DNA of 64,000 nt from Roseitalea sp. GTDB lineage: Bacteria; Pseudomonadota; Alphaproteobacteria; Rhizobiales; Rhizobiaceae. Made by a program: the position numbers and the translations under genes. Location: contig JAEPON010000003.1 in the NCBI GenBank assembly GCA_017642895.1, forward strand, positions 248,001 to 312,000, written 5' to 3'. The first letter of the stretch is position 1; every line of letters starts with the position of its first letter. This document shows positions 10,514 to 19,634 of the stretch, one piece after another. Below the pieces are notes generated by a model that saw only the letters and a list, made by a program, of their open reading frames with translations, ran no database searches and was not told the DNA's origin.

Positions 10514-11400
10514 CGTCAAGCCCTTCGCGCCTTCTGTCGGCGAATCTTGAGTCTGCTGCCACGGGGGGCAAGATCGTGTCCCGTGGCGACCGGGCCGCGG
10601 CTGTCGCCGACAGGTTGGGCAAGGGCGTTGTTCCGGTCGATTGCGCCGCGCCGTTGCATCCCGTCCGATACTGGCTGCTCGTCGATGGCTCATTCGACTC
10701 GGTCAGGGCCCCGCGGTGGGGTCAGGATAGGCGAAGCGTCATCCGGCAAGCCATCGACGCCCTTGATGCGCAGAGTGGCTCAAATCCGCCATTACGGCTT
10801 TGCCTGCACAACACCGAAACCGTGATTTTCTTTGAAAGCCTGTCGAAGAATTCCTTCTATCACCCCGACCTCCGCAGAGCGGTTTTCGTGAACTGGCGCG
10901 AGGAGCAGTCTGCCTATCATTTCGTTGAGGAATTCGTTCATCAATCCGTGCATTCGGTTGTCGATGAGATTTCCGCAGACGGTTCAAAATTCGTGAGCTG
11001 CACAAACGGAGAGACGCTCGAATACACCCATGATCATATGATCAACAATGATTCGGAAGTCTTCGTGCGCTTTCATTCTCTGGCAACGCTGGCGCTGATC
11101 TGCGAAGCGCTGTTCGCATGGCCCGAAGCGGGAAACTCGCGCGATCATGCGATCCTGTCGGGCCGGACATCCTTTGCCTTTCAAAAACTGTCTTACGACC
11201 TTCAATATTTCATTTCCCGGATGAACTCGCTGACACCGGACGGCGTTGAATTTTTGAAGACATGTTTGAGTCTGTACAAATCGATCCTGCATCGTCATGA
11301 ACACGAATTCTCGCGCCACGATATGAACGAACAGCCCTACGTTTTCGACGAAGCGGCTTTTCTTCGGCGCAACGCAGAGGCCGCCGACGCGGTGAACTGA
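10510..11400 (+). CDS. Putative HExxH-type peptide-modifying enzyme with HQSVH in place of HExxH
   Basis: The reading frame extends up to 10435, but a GTG at 10510 overlaps the upstream stop by 4 nt and gives 296 residues. Residues 140-153 read EEFVHQSVHSVVDE. This aligns by eye with the LVHExxH motif of the HExxH-domain proteins tied to RiPP clusters (aKG-HExxH peptide beta-hydroxylases), with Gln145 in the Glu position. A second histidine in FVRFHSLATLALICEALF (His189) falls where that family has its third ligand. No membrane segment or signal is visible. The family assignment is my inference from motif spacing, not from a search; it may instead be an uncharacterised protein. Confidence 0.5.
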   Translation: MTSSPSRLLSANLESAATGGKIVSRGDRAAAVADRLGKGVVPVDCAAPLHPVRYWLLVDGSFDSVRAPRWGQDRRSVIRQAIDALDAQSGSNPPLRLCLHNTETVIFFESLSKNSFYHPDLRRAVFVNWREEQSAYHFVEEFVHQSVHSVVDEISADGSKFVSCTNGETLEYTHDHMINNDSEVFVRFHSLATLALICEALFAWPEAGNSRDHAILSGRTSFAFQKLSYDLQYFISRMNSLTPDGVEFLKTCLSLYKSILHRHEHEFSRHDMNEQPYVFDEAAFLRRNAEAADAVN

Positions 11401-11426
11401 TCTGTCTGCCGGCGGCCGCCGCGCGA

Positions 11427-11759
11427 TCACCCGTTCAAGGCGATCGCCTGCTCGACATAATAGCGGACCGTCGCGGGCTCGAAGGTTTCAAGCGACAGAA
11501 CCCGGACGGCCTTTCCGTCTCCCGAAAGACGACCGTGCCTGTCGTCCATTCTGGCGCCCTTCAAAAATCCGATATCCACGCCATGGGGCATCGTTCTCAG
11601 GTGGCATATGCCCCCTTTCACATTGGAATAGGTCGTTATCCGCGGCTTGCGGGTTTCCGCTATCCCATAAATGGCCAGAAGAAAGCCGCGCGCTTCCTCG
11701 AACAGGAGGCGGTGCGGGGATTGCATGTCTTTTTCGAATTGCTGCATGGGGCAACTCAC
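11427..11759 (-). CDS. DUF1801 (YdhG-like) domain protein
   Basis: A 110-residue soluble protein. Its pattern ITTYSNVKGGICHLRTMPHGVDIGFLKGARMDDRHG fits the DUF1801/YdhG fold: an aromatic strand, then a GF..GA.L.D turn, then a short C-terminal helix (TVRYYVEQAIAL). The biochemical role of the family is not established. The frame can open at 11759 or at ATGs 12 or 33 bases later. It converges tail to tail with the HxxxH enzyme, with 26 bases between the stops. The neighbours give no clear functional link. Confidence 0.6.
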   Translation of the reverse strand: MSCPMQQFEKDMQSPHRLLFEEARGFLLAIYGIAETRKPRITTYSNVKGGICHLRTMPHGVDIGFLKGARMDDRHGRLSGDGKAVRVLSLETFEPATVRYYVEQAIALNG

Positions 11760-11861
11760 CGATCACCTGACTGGTGCGGCCATTGCTAGCACAGGTGAAC
11801 TGACACGTTTGTCACCATCGTTTGGCTTGAAGCGCGAGAGGGTGGGGCCAAGGGGAACCCA

Positions 11862-13205
11862 CTACCCCAACAACTTCTCCTCAAAGGCATAACGCGACAA
11901 ATTCTCAAACCCCGTCTCGGTGATCAGCACCTGGTCTTCAAGCTTCACGCCACAACTGCCGCCGACTTTGCCCGCATAGACATCGACGCACAGCGCTATG
12001 CCGGGCTCCAGCGGATAGTCGAACGCGCCTTCGACAAAGTCTTCGGGGTAATAGATCGACGGAAACTCGTCGCACAGGCCCACCCCGTGCATGAAGACGC
12101 CATAGCGCTGCGCCCGGTAATCCTCCGGAAGATGCACGCATTGCGCGGTCAGCTCGGAAAACGTCACGCCCGGTTTCAGGAGCTCCATGTTGGCGAACAT
12201 GTGGTCATGGGCGACCCGGTAGGCGTCGCACTGTTCGGCGGTCGGCTCGCCATCGCCGACAAACCAGGTCCGGCTCATGTCGCAGCACATGCCATAGGGA
12301 CCGATCAGGTCGGTGTCGAAGGCCAGAAGATCGCCGGACTGCAAGCGGCGCGGCCCCGCCTCCTGGAACCAGGGATTGGTGCGCGGGCCTGAACTCAAAA
12401 TCCGCGTTTCGATCCACTCGCCGCCGCGCTTGATGTTCTCGGCATGCAGGATCGCCCAGAGTTCGGTCTCGGCAATGCCGGGCGCGCACGCCTTTTCCAT
12501 CTCGGCCATCGCGATCTCGCAGGTGGCGATCGCGCAGCGCATGGCGTTGATCTCGTCCTCGGACTTGATCAGCCGCGCATGCTCCATCACCTGCTGGCCC
12601 GAACCGATTTCCAGCCCTCGCGCGGTCAGGGCGCGCGCGCCATGCAGCTCCATCTTGTCGATCGCCAGCCGCCGCGAGCCCTGGCCGTGCTTGCGCATCA
12701 GATCGTCGATCTGGGCGGCGAATTCGGCGGCGATCGCGTCCTCCTGGTCGCCGGCGACGAAATAGAACATGCCGGCGCCGACGCGCACCTCGTTGACCAG
12801 CGGCAGATGCGCCGACAGGTGCTCGCAGCGCTTGTAGTCCCAGACCACCATGTGGCCGTCGGCGCCGACAAAGCAGGCGCGCGCCCAATTGTGCAGGATC
12901 CACACATGCATGTTGGAACTGTCGGAGGCGTAGCGGATGTTCAGCGGATCGAACATCAGGCAGCCGCCATAGCCGCGCTTGTTGATCTCGGCGACCGTCC
13001 GGTCGAGCCGCGTCTGGCGCATGCGCGCGACATTGGGCGGCGTGATGCCCAGCGCCTCCCATTCGGCAAAGGCGACATCGGTCGGCCCGATTTCGAGACG
13101 GTCGGGATCGAGCGGCGTGCCATCCGGCTTGAACAATTGCGTCGCGCGCCGGCGCGCCGGGTCGATCTTGCGGTTCGACGACGAAAAGGGCTGTTCGATG
13201 TTCAT
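11862..13205 (-). CDS. DddP-like M24 family protein, putative DMSP lyase
   Basis: I chose the ATG at 13205 (MNIEQPFSSSNRK), giving 447 aa, the length of DddP. DddP is an M24-peptidase-fold enzyme that cleaves dimethylsulfoniopropionate to dimethyl sulfide and acrylate. Long stretches match DddP as I recall it: RLEIGP near residue 36, FDPLNIRYASDSSNM, ACFVGADGHMVVWDYK, HAENIKRGGEWIETR, SSGPRTNPWFQE. With a constant +2 offset, the DddP metal ligands fall on Asp297, Asp299, Asp309, His373, Asp408 and Glu423, and the catalytic base on Asp379. The one change is Asp408, where DddP has Glu. It could be a true DMSP lyase or a related enzyme of unknown substrate. Confidence 0.75.
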   Translation of the reverse strand: MNIEQPFSSSNRKIDPARRRATQLFKPDGTPLDPDRLEIGPTDVAFAEWEALGITPPNVARMRQTRLDRTVAEINKRGYGGCLMFDPLNIRYASDSSNMHVWILHNWARACFVGADGHMVVWDYKRCEHLSAHLPLVNEVRVGAGMFYFVAGDQEDAIAAEFAAQIDDLMRKHGQGSRRLAIDKMELHGARALTARGLEIGSGQQVMEHARLIKSEDEINAMRCAIATCEIAMAEMEKACAPGIAETELWAILHAENIKRGGEWIETRILSSGPRTNPWFQEAGPRRLQSGDLLAFDTDLIGPYGMCCDMSRTWFVGDGEPTAEQCDAYRVAHDHMFANMELLKPGVTFSELTAQCVHLPEDYRAQRYGVFMHGVGLCDEFPSIYYPEDFVEGAFDYPLEPGIALCVDVYAGKVGGSCGVKLEDQVLITETGFENLSRYAFEEKLLG

Positions 13206-13320
13206 GAGGCCACCCGAAAACTCATGCGGGCCAGCGCATCCGCACAAGCCCATCAGGCTGCCGTTTGGCGATTTTGTCGATTTCAAAAAGCGGCGTCCAA
13301 GGTCGCTTTTCGGGCAGGCG

Positions 13321-14268
13321 TCAAGAACCGGCCGGCCGCTGCGCCGGCGCGGACCAATCGACCGCCGGGCGCTCGGCGACGATGCCGAACGGATTGTGCA
13401 CGCCGTCATTGGCGTAATAGCCATAAAGGATGGCGTCGAAATCGACCGTCTCGGCGACGCCCGGCAGATGATGGATCGTGCGCGCATAGGGCCACAGATT
13501 TGCGCAGTCGGTCAGCCGGTGCCGCGTGCAGCGGAAGTGCGTTGCATAGACGGCATCGAAGCGGACGAGCGTTGCAAAGAGCCGCAGATCGGTTTCCGTC
13601 AGCGCGTCACCGAACAGATAGCGCCGGTCGGTGAGACGCTTGTCCAGCATGGAAAGCGTCGCAAACACCCGGCCGACCGCCTCGTCATAGGCGTCCTGCG
13701 CCTGCGCCTTGCCCGCCTCATAGACGGCGTTCGCCAGACCATGATGGATCGTCTCGTTCAGCGCGTCGATCTCCGACTCCAGTCCCGCCGGCACGAGCAC
13801 CAGACCGTCGTCGCTCGCGATCGACCCGAGCGCCCGCATGATCGTCGCTGAATCATTGCTGACAATGCGCTCTTCGTTGGCGTCCCACAGGACGGGCACC
13901 GTGACGCGGCCGGTATAGGCCGGGTCGGTCAATGTGTAGAGTTGATGCATGTGGCGCAGCGGTGCTTCGCGGCCCGCATTCAAGGGGCCTTCGGCCAAGA
14001 GGCCGTAGCCCTCGACGCGCGGCCCGCCGGCAATGTGCAGCGGCAACCGGTCCGCAAGGCCAGTCACGGCGCGCACCAGTGTGGTGCGGTGCGACCATGG
14101 GCAACTGTTGGAGGCGACAAGAACATGGCGTCCCGCGCCCGCCGCGATGGCATCGGTCACCGCCGCATCGATCGGCCCGTCGAACGTGCTGCCGGCGCGC
14201 ATATAGCGCCCGTCGACCATCGTCCGGTCGGCTTCGTCGTCCCACCGGCCCTCGATCAGCATGCCCAT
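13321..14268 (-). CDS. Glutathione S-transferase, glutathionyl-hydroquinone reductase type (Xi class)
   Basis: Cytosolic thiol transferase. I chose the ATG at 14268, with GGGAGG seven bases upstream, giving 315 aa. The catalytic motif CPWSH is at 56-60; this family uses a Cys-Pro-Trp motif to reduce glutathionyl-hydroquinones. The N-terminal thioredoxin-like part (VLVASNSCPWSHRTTLVRAV) and the GST C-domain (YLFGDALTETDLRLFATLVRFD) are in the expected order, and the end (NPFGIVAERP) resembles the family tail. It lies 37 bases downstream of murB and could be read through from the mur genes. The physiological substrate is not apparent. Confidence 0.88.
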   Translation of the reverse strand: MGMLIEGRWDDEADRTMVDGRYMRAGSTFDGPIDAAVTDAIAAGAGRHVLVASNSCPWSHRTTLVRAVTGLADRLPLHIAGGPRVEGYGLLAEGPLNAGREAPLRHMHQLYTLTDPAYTGRVTVPVLWDANEERIVSNDSATIMRALGSIASDDGLVLVPAGLESEIDALNETIHHGLANAVYEAGKAQAQDAYDEAVGRVFATLSMLDKRLTDRRYLFGDALTETDLRLFATLVRFDAVYATHFRCTRHRLTDCANLWPYARTIHHLPGVAETVDFDAILYGYYANDGVHNPFGIVAERPAVDWSAPAQRPAGS

Positions 14269-14305
14269 CGGAAAACCTCCCGACGCGCTAACAAAAGTGC
14301 ACTCA

Positions 14306-15280
14306 TCACAACAACCGGCCCAGAAACGGCTGAACCGGCTCCTCGCCATCGGCGAATTCGCCAATCCGCTTGATCTCCCACTCGAGCCGGATGCCGGAAT
14401 GGTCGAGAACGCGCGTGCGCACCGTCTCGCCGAGCATCTCCAGATCGTGGCTCGAGGCGGCGCCCGTGTTGATCATGAAGTTGCAGTGCATCGGCGACAT
14501 CTGCGCGCCGCCGATCGTCAGCCCGCGGCAGCCGGCGGCGTCCACTTCCTTCCAGGCCGATGTCCCGGGCGGGTTCTTGAAGGTCGATCCGCCGGTCTTT
14601 TCCTTGACCGGCTGCACCGTCTCGCGATGAGTCTGCACCTCGTCCATCATTTTCGCGATCACCGCCTTGTCCTCGGCATAACCTTCGAACACGGCTTCGG
14701 TGAAAATCAGATCGGCGGGCGCCGAGGAATGGCGGTAGGCATAGCCCATATCCTGACCGGTCAGCACATGGCGGTCGCCCTGTCTGTCGATTGCCCGAAC
14801 CTTGACAACCCGTTCGCGCGTCTCGACGCCATTGGCGCCCGCATTCATGCGCAGCGCGCCGCCGACCGAGCCGGGAATGCCGTGATAGTGGTGAAACCCG
14901 CCAAGGCCCGCATCGCGCGCGGCGGCCGCCAAGCGCTTGTCGGGCACCGCCGCTCCCGCCTTGATCTGGTTGCCGTCCAGAATTTCGATCTGTCCAAAGC
15001 CCTTGGCCGACAGGCGGATGACGACGCCTTTGATCCCGCCGTCGCGCACCAGAAGGTTCGAGCCGACGCCGACCACAAGAACGGGGACGTCATCGGGCAG
15101 CGCGGCGAGAAAGGCCGCCAGATCATCCGCATCGGCCGGTTGGAACAGGAGTGCGGCCGGCCCGCCCGTGCGAAACCAGGTGATCTCACTCATCGGCGCA
15201 TTTGCCCTCAGCCGGCCGCGCAGATCGGGCATCAGCGGCTTCAGGCGCGCCAGAAGCGCGTCTCCGTCAACCGTGCTCAT
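14306..15280 (-). CDS. murB: UDP-N-acetylenolpyruvoylglucosamine reductase MurB
   Basis: FAD enzyme that uses NADPH to turn UDP-GlcNAc-enolpyruvate into UDP-MurNAc. The 324-residue length and motifs are normal: [17 protein letters not shown] at the start of the FAD-binding domain, [31 protein letters not shown], and the later GSTFKNPPG with its active-site Ser, which marks a type I MurB. The start codon overlaps the murC stop as ATGA. In rhizobial relatives ddl follows soon after; here the GST gene does. Confidence 0.97.
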   Translation of the reverse strand: MSTVDGDALLARLKPLMPDLRGRLRANAPMSEITWFRTGGPAALLFQPADADDLAAFLAALPDDVPVLVVGVGSNLLVRDGGIKGVVIRLSAKGFGQIEILDGNQIKAGAAVPDKRLAAAARDAGLGGFHHYHGIPGSVGGALRMNAGANGVETRERVVKVRAIDRQGDRHVLTGQDMGYAYRHSSAPADLIFTEAVFEGYAEDKAVIAKMMDEVQTHRETVQPVKEKTGGSTFKNPPGTSAWKEVDAAGCRGLTIGGAQMSPMHCNFMINTGAASSHDLEMLGETVRTRVLDHSGIRLEWEIKRIGEFADGEEPVQPFLGRLL

Positions 15281-16689
15281 GCGGCCGCCTCACCGGCCAG
15301 TTCGCCCGGCAGCGCATGCGCCCATTGCGTGATGTTGCCGGCGCCCAGAAAGAGGACGTAGTCGCCCGGCCTTGCTTCCGCGCGGATCAGCGGCGCCACA
15401 TCCTCGGGCCCGGCAATCGTGCGGGCGTCGCGATGCCCGCCGGCCCGCATGCGGCCGACAAGCTCACCGGAACCAACGCCGTCAATGGGCTGCTCACCGG
15501 CCGGATAGACCGGTGCGACCAGCGCCGTGTCGGCCTGGTTGAAACAGGCGGCGAACTCGTCGAACAGGTCACGCAGGCGCGTAAAACGGTGCGGCTGCAT
15601 GATGGCGATGACGCGGCCCGTGCCAGCCGCCTGCCGCGCCGCCTCCAGCACCGCCTCGATCTCGACCGGGTGGTGGCCGTAATCGTCGAACACTCTTACG
15701 CCGTTCCAGTCGCCGGTGTGGGTGAAGCGGCGCTTGACGCCGCCGAACGCCAAAAGCCCCTCCTTGATCGCCGCCGGCGTCAGGCCGAGTTCATGGGCGA
15801 CCGCGATGGCCGCGGTGGCGTTGGAGACATTGTGCGCGCCGGGCATGGGCAGGCGAAGACCGTCGAGCGCGATCGTCTTGCCGCTCTTGCGGTCGCGGAT
15901 TTCCACGTCGAACAGCGAAGTCGCGCCATCCATGCCGCGCGGCGTGAAACGCACATCGGCCTGCGGGTTGCGGCCATAGGTGACAAGCCGCCGGTCGGTC
16001 ACGCGGGAAACCAGCGCCTGCACTTCGGGGTGATCGATGCAGCAAACGCCGAAACCGTAGAACGGCACATTCTCGACGAATTGCCGGAACGCCTCGCGGG
16101 CCGCATCGAACGTGCCGTAGAAATCGAGGTGTTCCGGGTCGATATTGGTGATCACCGCGACATCGGCCGGCAGTTTCAGGAAGGTGCCGTCGCTTTCGTC
16201 CGCCTCGACCACCATCCAGTCGCCCTCGCCCATGCGCGCATTGGTGCCATAGGCATTGATGATGCCGCCATTGATGACGGTCGGGTCGAGCCCGCCCGCG
16301 TCGAGCAGGGTGGCAACCATGGAGGTGGTGGTCGTCTTGCCGTGCGTGCCGCCGATCGCGATCGCATTGCGGAACCGCATGATCTCGGCCAGCATCTCGG
16401 CGCGACGCACGATCGGCAGCAATGTCTCGCGGGCCGCGATCAGTTCGGGATTGTCGGGCTTGATGGCTGTCGAGACGACGACCACTTCGGCGCCGTCCAG
16501 ATTGGCCGCGTCATGGCCGACAAAAACCTTGATGCCCTTGTCGCGCAGGCGCTGCTGGTTGGCGCCGTCGGCCTGATCGGACCCCTGAACCGAATAGCCC
16601 AGATTGTGCAGCACCTCGGCAATGCCGCTCATGCCGATGCCACCGATGCCGACAAAGTGTACCGTTCCGATATTCTGCGGCATTTTCAT
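15277..16689 (-). CDS. murC: UDP-N-acetylmuramate--L-alanine ligase MurC
   Basis: Cytoplasmic ATP-dependent Mur ligase that adds L-Ala to UDP-MurNAc. The 470-residue protein has the N-terminal Rossmann-like motif [16 protein letters not shown], the P-loop [13 protein letters not shown], the central [11 protein letters not shown], and the C-terminal HPVEIEAVL and [12 protein letters not shown]. All are normal for MurC. The stop overlaps the murB start by 4 nt, and murG lies 21 bases upstream. Confidence 0.98.
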   Translation of the reverse strand: MKMPQNIGTVHFVGIGGIGMSGIAEVLHNLGYSVQGSDQADGANQQRLRDKGIKVFVGHDAANLDGAEVVVVSTAIKPDNPELIAARETLLPIVRRAEMLAEIMRFRNAIAIGGTHGKTTTTSMVATLLDAGGLDPTVINGGIINAYGTNARMGEGDWMVVEADESDGTFLKLPADVAVITNIDPEHLDFYGTFDAAREAFRQFVENVPFYGFGVCCIDHPEVQALVSRVTDRRLVTYGRNPQADVRFTPRGMDGATSLFDVEIRDRKSGKTIALDGLRLPMPGAHNVSNATAAIAVAHELGLTPAAIKEGLLAFGGVKRRFTHTGDWNGVRVFDDYGHHPVEIEAVLEAARQAAGTGRVIAIMQPHRFTRLRDLFDEFAACFNQADTALVAPVYPAGEQPIDGVGSGELVGRMRAGGHRDARTIAGPEDVAPLIRAEARPGDYVLFLGAGNITQWAHALPGELAGEAAA

Positions 16690-16710
16690 CAGCGTTGTTC
16701 CCGTCTTCTC

Positions 16711-17832
16711 TCACCCGTGCCGGGCGCGAAAACCGGCCGGCGACTGACCCTCCGCAATAGCCTCGGTCAGATCGGCAAGCAAGGATGCGGCGTCGGGCCG
16801 GCCGGCGGCCTTGGCCCGAGACGCCATGCCTGAGAGCTTGGCCGGATCGCCGAAGAGTTCAGCCAGAAGGCCGGCGATTGCGTCCGGCGCCAGCGTCTCC
16901 TGCCGGCGCACCAGCGCCCCCCCCGCATCGGCCAGGGCCTGCGCGTTGGCCGCCTGATCGTGATCGAGCGCGTGCGGATAGGGCACGAAGATCGCCGGCC
17001 GGCCGATGGCAGCAACCTCCGAGACGGTCGACGCGCCCGACCGCGCCATCACCAGATGTGCCGCGCCGATCCGGGACGGCAGGTCGGCGAAGAAAGGCGA
17101 CACATCCGCCGTCACGCCCAGCGCCTCATAGGCTGACCTGGCCTCGCGCTCATCCTCGGGCCGCGCCTGCTGCGTGATCTCGATGCGCGCACGCTGGCCC
17201 TCGGGAAGAAGGGCAAGCGCCGCGGGAACTGCTTCGGAGAAGAACCGCGCGCCCTGGCTGCCGCCAAAGACGACGAGCCGCAGCGGGCCGTCTGCGCCCG
17301 GCGCATCATAGGGCGCTTTGGCCGCTTCGATGACCGGCGGGCGCACCGGATTGCCGGTGACGACGATCTTGTCGGCCATCGGGCCGTCGGCTTTCAGGAA
17401 CCCGCCCGCGATCACGGTCACCCGGCCGGCGAGCAGTCTGTTGGCCCGGCCCATCACTGCATTCTGCTCGTGGATCATGGTCGGAAATCCGCCCGCGGCG
17501 ACAAAGACGGGCGGCACCGTTGGATAGCCGCCAAAGCCGACGACCGCGCCGGGCTTGAGTTCGGCCAGAAGGCGGCGCGACTGCCGCATGCCGGCAAACA
17601 GCGACAGTCCCGCGCCAATCAGCTTGAGCGGGTTCTTGCCCGACGGCGTATCGGAGCGGATCACATGCATCGGCCCGGGGAACCGGCCGGCATATTTTTC
17701 CGCGCGCGCATCGGTCGCAAGATGCACCGACCAGCCGCGCGCGATCAGTTCATGCGCCAGCGCTTCTGCGGGAAACAGGTGCCCGCCCGTGCCGCCCGCC
17801 GACAAAAGGACCGTGCCGCCGACCACCGCCAT
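16711..17832 (-). CDS. murG: UDP-GlcNAc--lipid I N-acetylglucosaminyltransferase MurG
   Basis: Membrane-associated GT28 enzyme that converts lipid I to lipid II. The N-terminal glycine-rich loop is [16 protein letters not shown], and the second is [14 protein letters not shown]; the acceptor/donor motif [32 protein letters not shown] is intact. The length of 373 aa is normal. The dcw order continues from ftsW, but 644 bases carrying a brnT-brnA pair on the other strand come between, so murG and the genes downstream need read-through from ftsW or a promoter of their own. Confidence 0.97.
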   Translation of the reverse strand: MAVVGGTVLLSAGGTGGHLFPAEALAHELIARGWSVHLATDARAEKYAGRFPGPMHVIRSDTPSGKNPLKLIGAGLSLFAGMRQSRRLLAELKPGAVVGFGGYPTVPPVFVAAGGFPTMIHEQNAVMGRANRLLAGRVTVIAGGFLKADGPMADKIVVTGNPVRPPVIEAAKAPYDAPGADGPLRLVVFGGSQGARFFSEAVPAALALLPEGQRARIEITQQARPEDEREARSAYEALGVTADVSPFFADLPSRIGAAHLVMARSGASTVSEVAAIGRPAIFVPYPHALDHDQAANAQALADAGGALVRRQETLAPDAIAGLLAELFGDPAKLSGMASRAKAAGRPDAASLLADLTEAIAEGQSPAGFRARHG

Positions 17833-17858
17833 CTATGCCCCCGCCCCGCTGGCAACGC

Positions 17859-17890
17859 TTGCGGTTCGGTTTTTTATAGTTATATTAACT
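17859..17890 (+). promoter_or_regulatory. Candidate brnTA promoter with overlapping palindrome
   Basis: TTGCGG at 17859-17864, a 16-nt spacer and TATATT at 17881-17886 form a possible promoter 20 bases before the brnT start. The -10 region lies inside an inverted repeat, AGTTA-TAT-TAACT (17878-17890). BrnA antitoxins bind their own promoter, so this is a plausible BrnA operator. The arms are only 5 bp, so the operator call is weak. Confidence 0.4.
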
Positions 17891-17910
17891 GGACCGGACA
17901 TGGGCGTTCA

Positions 17911-18186
17911 ATGTTTGAATGGGACCCGGACAAGGCGCGGAAAAACAAGGCCAAGCACCGTGTGGACCTTGCCGATGCCGAACGGTTTGAGTTCGAGAAC
18001 GTTCTTGAGATTGATGTCGCCGATGCAGCCGCAGACGGCGAAGTTCGCCGCGCCGCTCTGGGTTTCATCGGCAACCAATTGCATATGCTGGTCTATGTGG
18101 AGCATGGCGACCGAATTCGCGTGATATCGCTGCGCCGAGCGACCAGGAAGGAAAGGCTTGACTATGAACGACACCACTTTGGATGA
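17911..18186 (+). CDS. brnT: BrnT family toxin (type II toxin-antitoxin)
   Basis: Small ribonuclease toxin of the BrnT/BrnA system. The frame extends far upstream on the shadow of murG, but the ATG at 17911 gives the typical family start MFEWDPDKARKNKAKHRV and 91 residues. The later segment DRIRVISLRRATRKERLDYE matches the C-terminal BrnT pattern, with the conserved basic residues. It overlaps brnA by about 20-30 nt and sits on the strand opposite to the dcw genes, between ftsW and murG. Confidence 0.88.
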   Translation: MFEWDPDKARKNKAKHRVDLADAERFEFENVLEIDVADAAADGEVRRAALGFIGNQLHMLVYVEHGDRIRVISLRRATRKERLDYERHHFG

Positions 18187-18475
18187 CGCGCGCGCAGCTT
18201 TGCGCGCCCGTATCAGAGCCGACATCGAGAGCACGACACCGGAGGAAGATGCACGGATTTCGGCCGCTGCCGCGTCCGACCCGGACAATCCGGAATGGAC
18301 CGAGGCCGATTTCAAACGCGCCCGTCCCGGACGCCCGCCTTTGCCGCCCGAAAAGCGCAAGAAGCAGGTGACGATGCTGATCGACCCCGATGTGCTGGAG
18401 GCGCTGAAGAAGGACGGCAAGGGCTGGCAGACCCGCGCCAACGCGGCCCTGCGCAAGGCGGTGTTGGGCGAATAG
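18158..18475 (+). CDS. brnA: BrnA family antitoxin
   Basis: Antitoxin and autorepressor partner of BrnT. The 105-residue protein has an acidic N-terminal half (toxin-binding in this family) and a C-terminal ribbon-helix-helix-like region (KKQVTMLIDPDVLEALKK followed by GKGWQTRANAALRKAV), the classic BrnA end. The start may be at 18158 or at an ATG two codons later (18164); both lie inside the end of brnT. The stop codon is separated by only one base from the stop of the convergent ftsW gene, so the pair is packed exactly into the gap. Confidence 0.87.
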   Translation: MTMNDTTLDDARAALRARIRADIESTTPEEDARISAAAASDPDNPEWTEADFKRARPGRPPLPPEKRKKQVTMLIDPDVLEALKKDGKGWQTRANAALRKAVLGE

Positions 18476-18476
18476 C

Positions 18477-19634
18477 TCATTCGGCGGCCTGCATCGCGCC
18501 GTCGCCCGAAAAGCGCACATGGCCGAACCGCGTCTCCGGCCGCCGACGCGTCAGGGCGAGCACGAAGCCGGCGGTGATCGCCACCGCCAGCATGGACGAG
18601 CCACCATAGGAGACGAACGGCAGCGTCATGCCCTTGGCCGGCAGCAATTGCAGGTTGACCATGATGTTGATTATCGATTGCAGGCCGATCAGCGTGACCA
18701 GGCCCGCCACGGCCAGCCGGCGGAAATGGTCGTCCTCACGGACCGAGCGCGACAGGCCGCGCAGGACGATCAGCGCAAACACCGCCACCAGCACCATGCA
18801 CAAAAGGATGCCGAACTCCTCGGCCAGAACCGCGAAGACGAAGTCGGTATGGCTGTCGGGCAGGACGCGCTTGATCGTCCCCTCGCCCGGCCCCTGGCCG
18901 AACCAGCCGCCGCGCACGATCGCCTCCCGACCGGTATCGACCTGAAACGTGTCGCCCGCGCCGGAGATGAAGCCGTCGATCCGGCTCGCGACATGCGGCA
19001 GCATCAGATAGGCGCCCGCAAGGCCCAGAACGCCGATGCTGCCCAGCACGACGATCCAGAGCCAGCTCATGCCGGCCATGAAGAACATCGCGCCCCAGGT
19101 GGCGGCAACCAGCACGGTCTGGCCGAGATCCGGCTGCGCGACCAAAAGCGCGGCGATCGCCGCGAACAGGACGCCGGCCAAGAGGTTTCCCGGAATATCG
19201 GGCCGCCTGAGATGCTCCGAGAACAGCCAGGCGCAGATGATCACGAAGGCCGGTTTCATGAACTCGGACGGCTGGATCGAGACGCCGGCGATGCGCATCC
19301 AGCGGCGCGATCCCTTCACCTCGAAGCCGAAGAACAGCGCCGCCACCATCAGCGCCACCGCCCCCAGCAGAACAAGCAGGGCCATGCGGCGCACCTGCCT
19401 GTCGTCAAGAAAGGAAATGCCGACCATCAATGCAATGGCCGGGACGATGAACATGGCGTGCCGCTCGACGAAATGGAACGTGTCAAGCCCGATGCGCCGG
19501 GCGACATCGGGGCTGGCGGCAAATGACAGGACAATGCCAAAGGCGATCAGCACGAAAAACGAGAACAGGAACCAGCGGTCCACCGTGCGCCACCATTCGG
19601 TGACAGGCCGTCTGTCGCTGCGTCGGTGCATCAC
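18477..19634 (-). CDS. ftsW: Lipid II polymerase FtsW (SEDS family)
   Basis: Septal peptidoglycan glycosyltransferase that works with FtsI. It is a polytopic inner-membrane protein of 385 aa. Motifs fit the SEDS family: a first helix near residues 20-42, the [18 protein letters not shown] segment, [11 protein letters not shown], and the C-terminal [11 protein letters not shown]. It overlaps murD by 4 nt (ATGA), typical of this cluster. Its downstream partner murG is separated from it by the brnTA pair. Confidence 0.97.
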   Translation of the reverse strand: MMHRRSDRRPVTEWWRTVDRWFLFSFFVLIAFGIVLSFAASPDVARRIGLDTFHFVERHAMFIVPAIALMVGISFLDDRQVRRMALLVLLGAVALMVAALFFGFEVKGSRRWMRIAGVSIQPSEFMKPAFVIICAWLFSEHLRRPDIPGNLLAGVLFAAIAALLVAQPDLGQTVLVAATWGAMFFMAGMSWLWIVVLGSIGVLGLAGAYLMLPHVASRIDGFISGAGDTFQVDTGREAIVRGGWFGQGPGEGTIKRVLPDSHTDFVFAVLAEEFGILLCMVLVAVFALIVLRGLSRSVREDDHFRRLAVAGLVTLIGLQSIINIMVNLQLLPAKGMTLPFVSYGGSSMLAVAITAGFVLALTRRRPETRFGHVRFSGDGAMQAAE

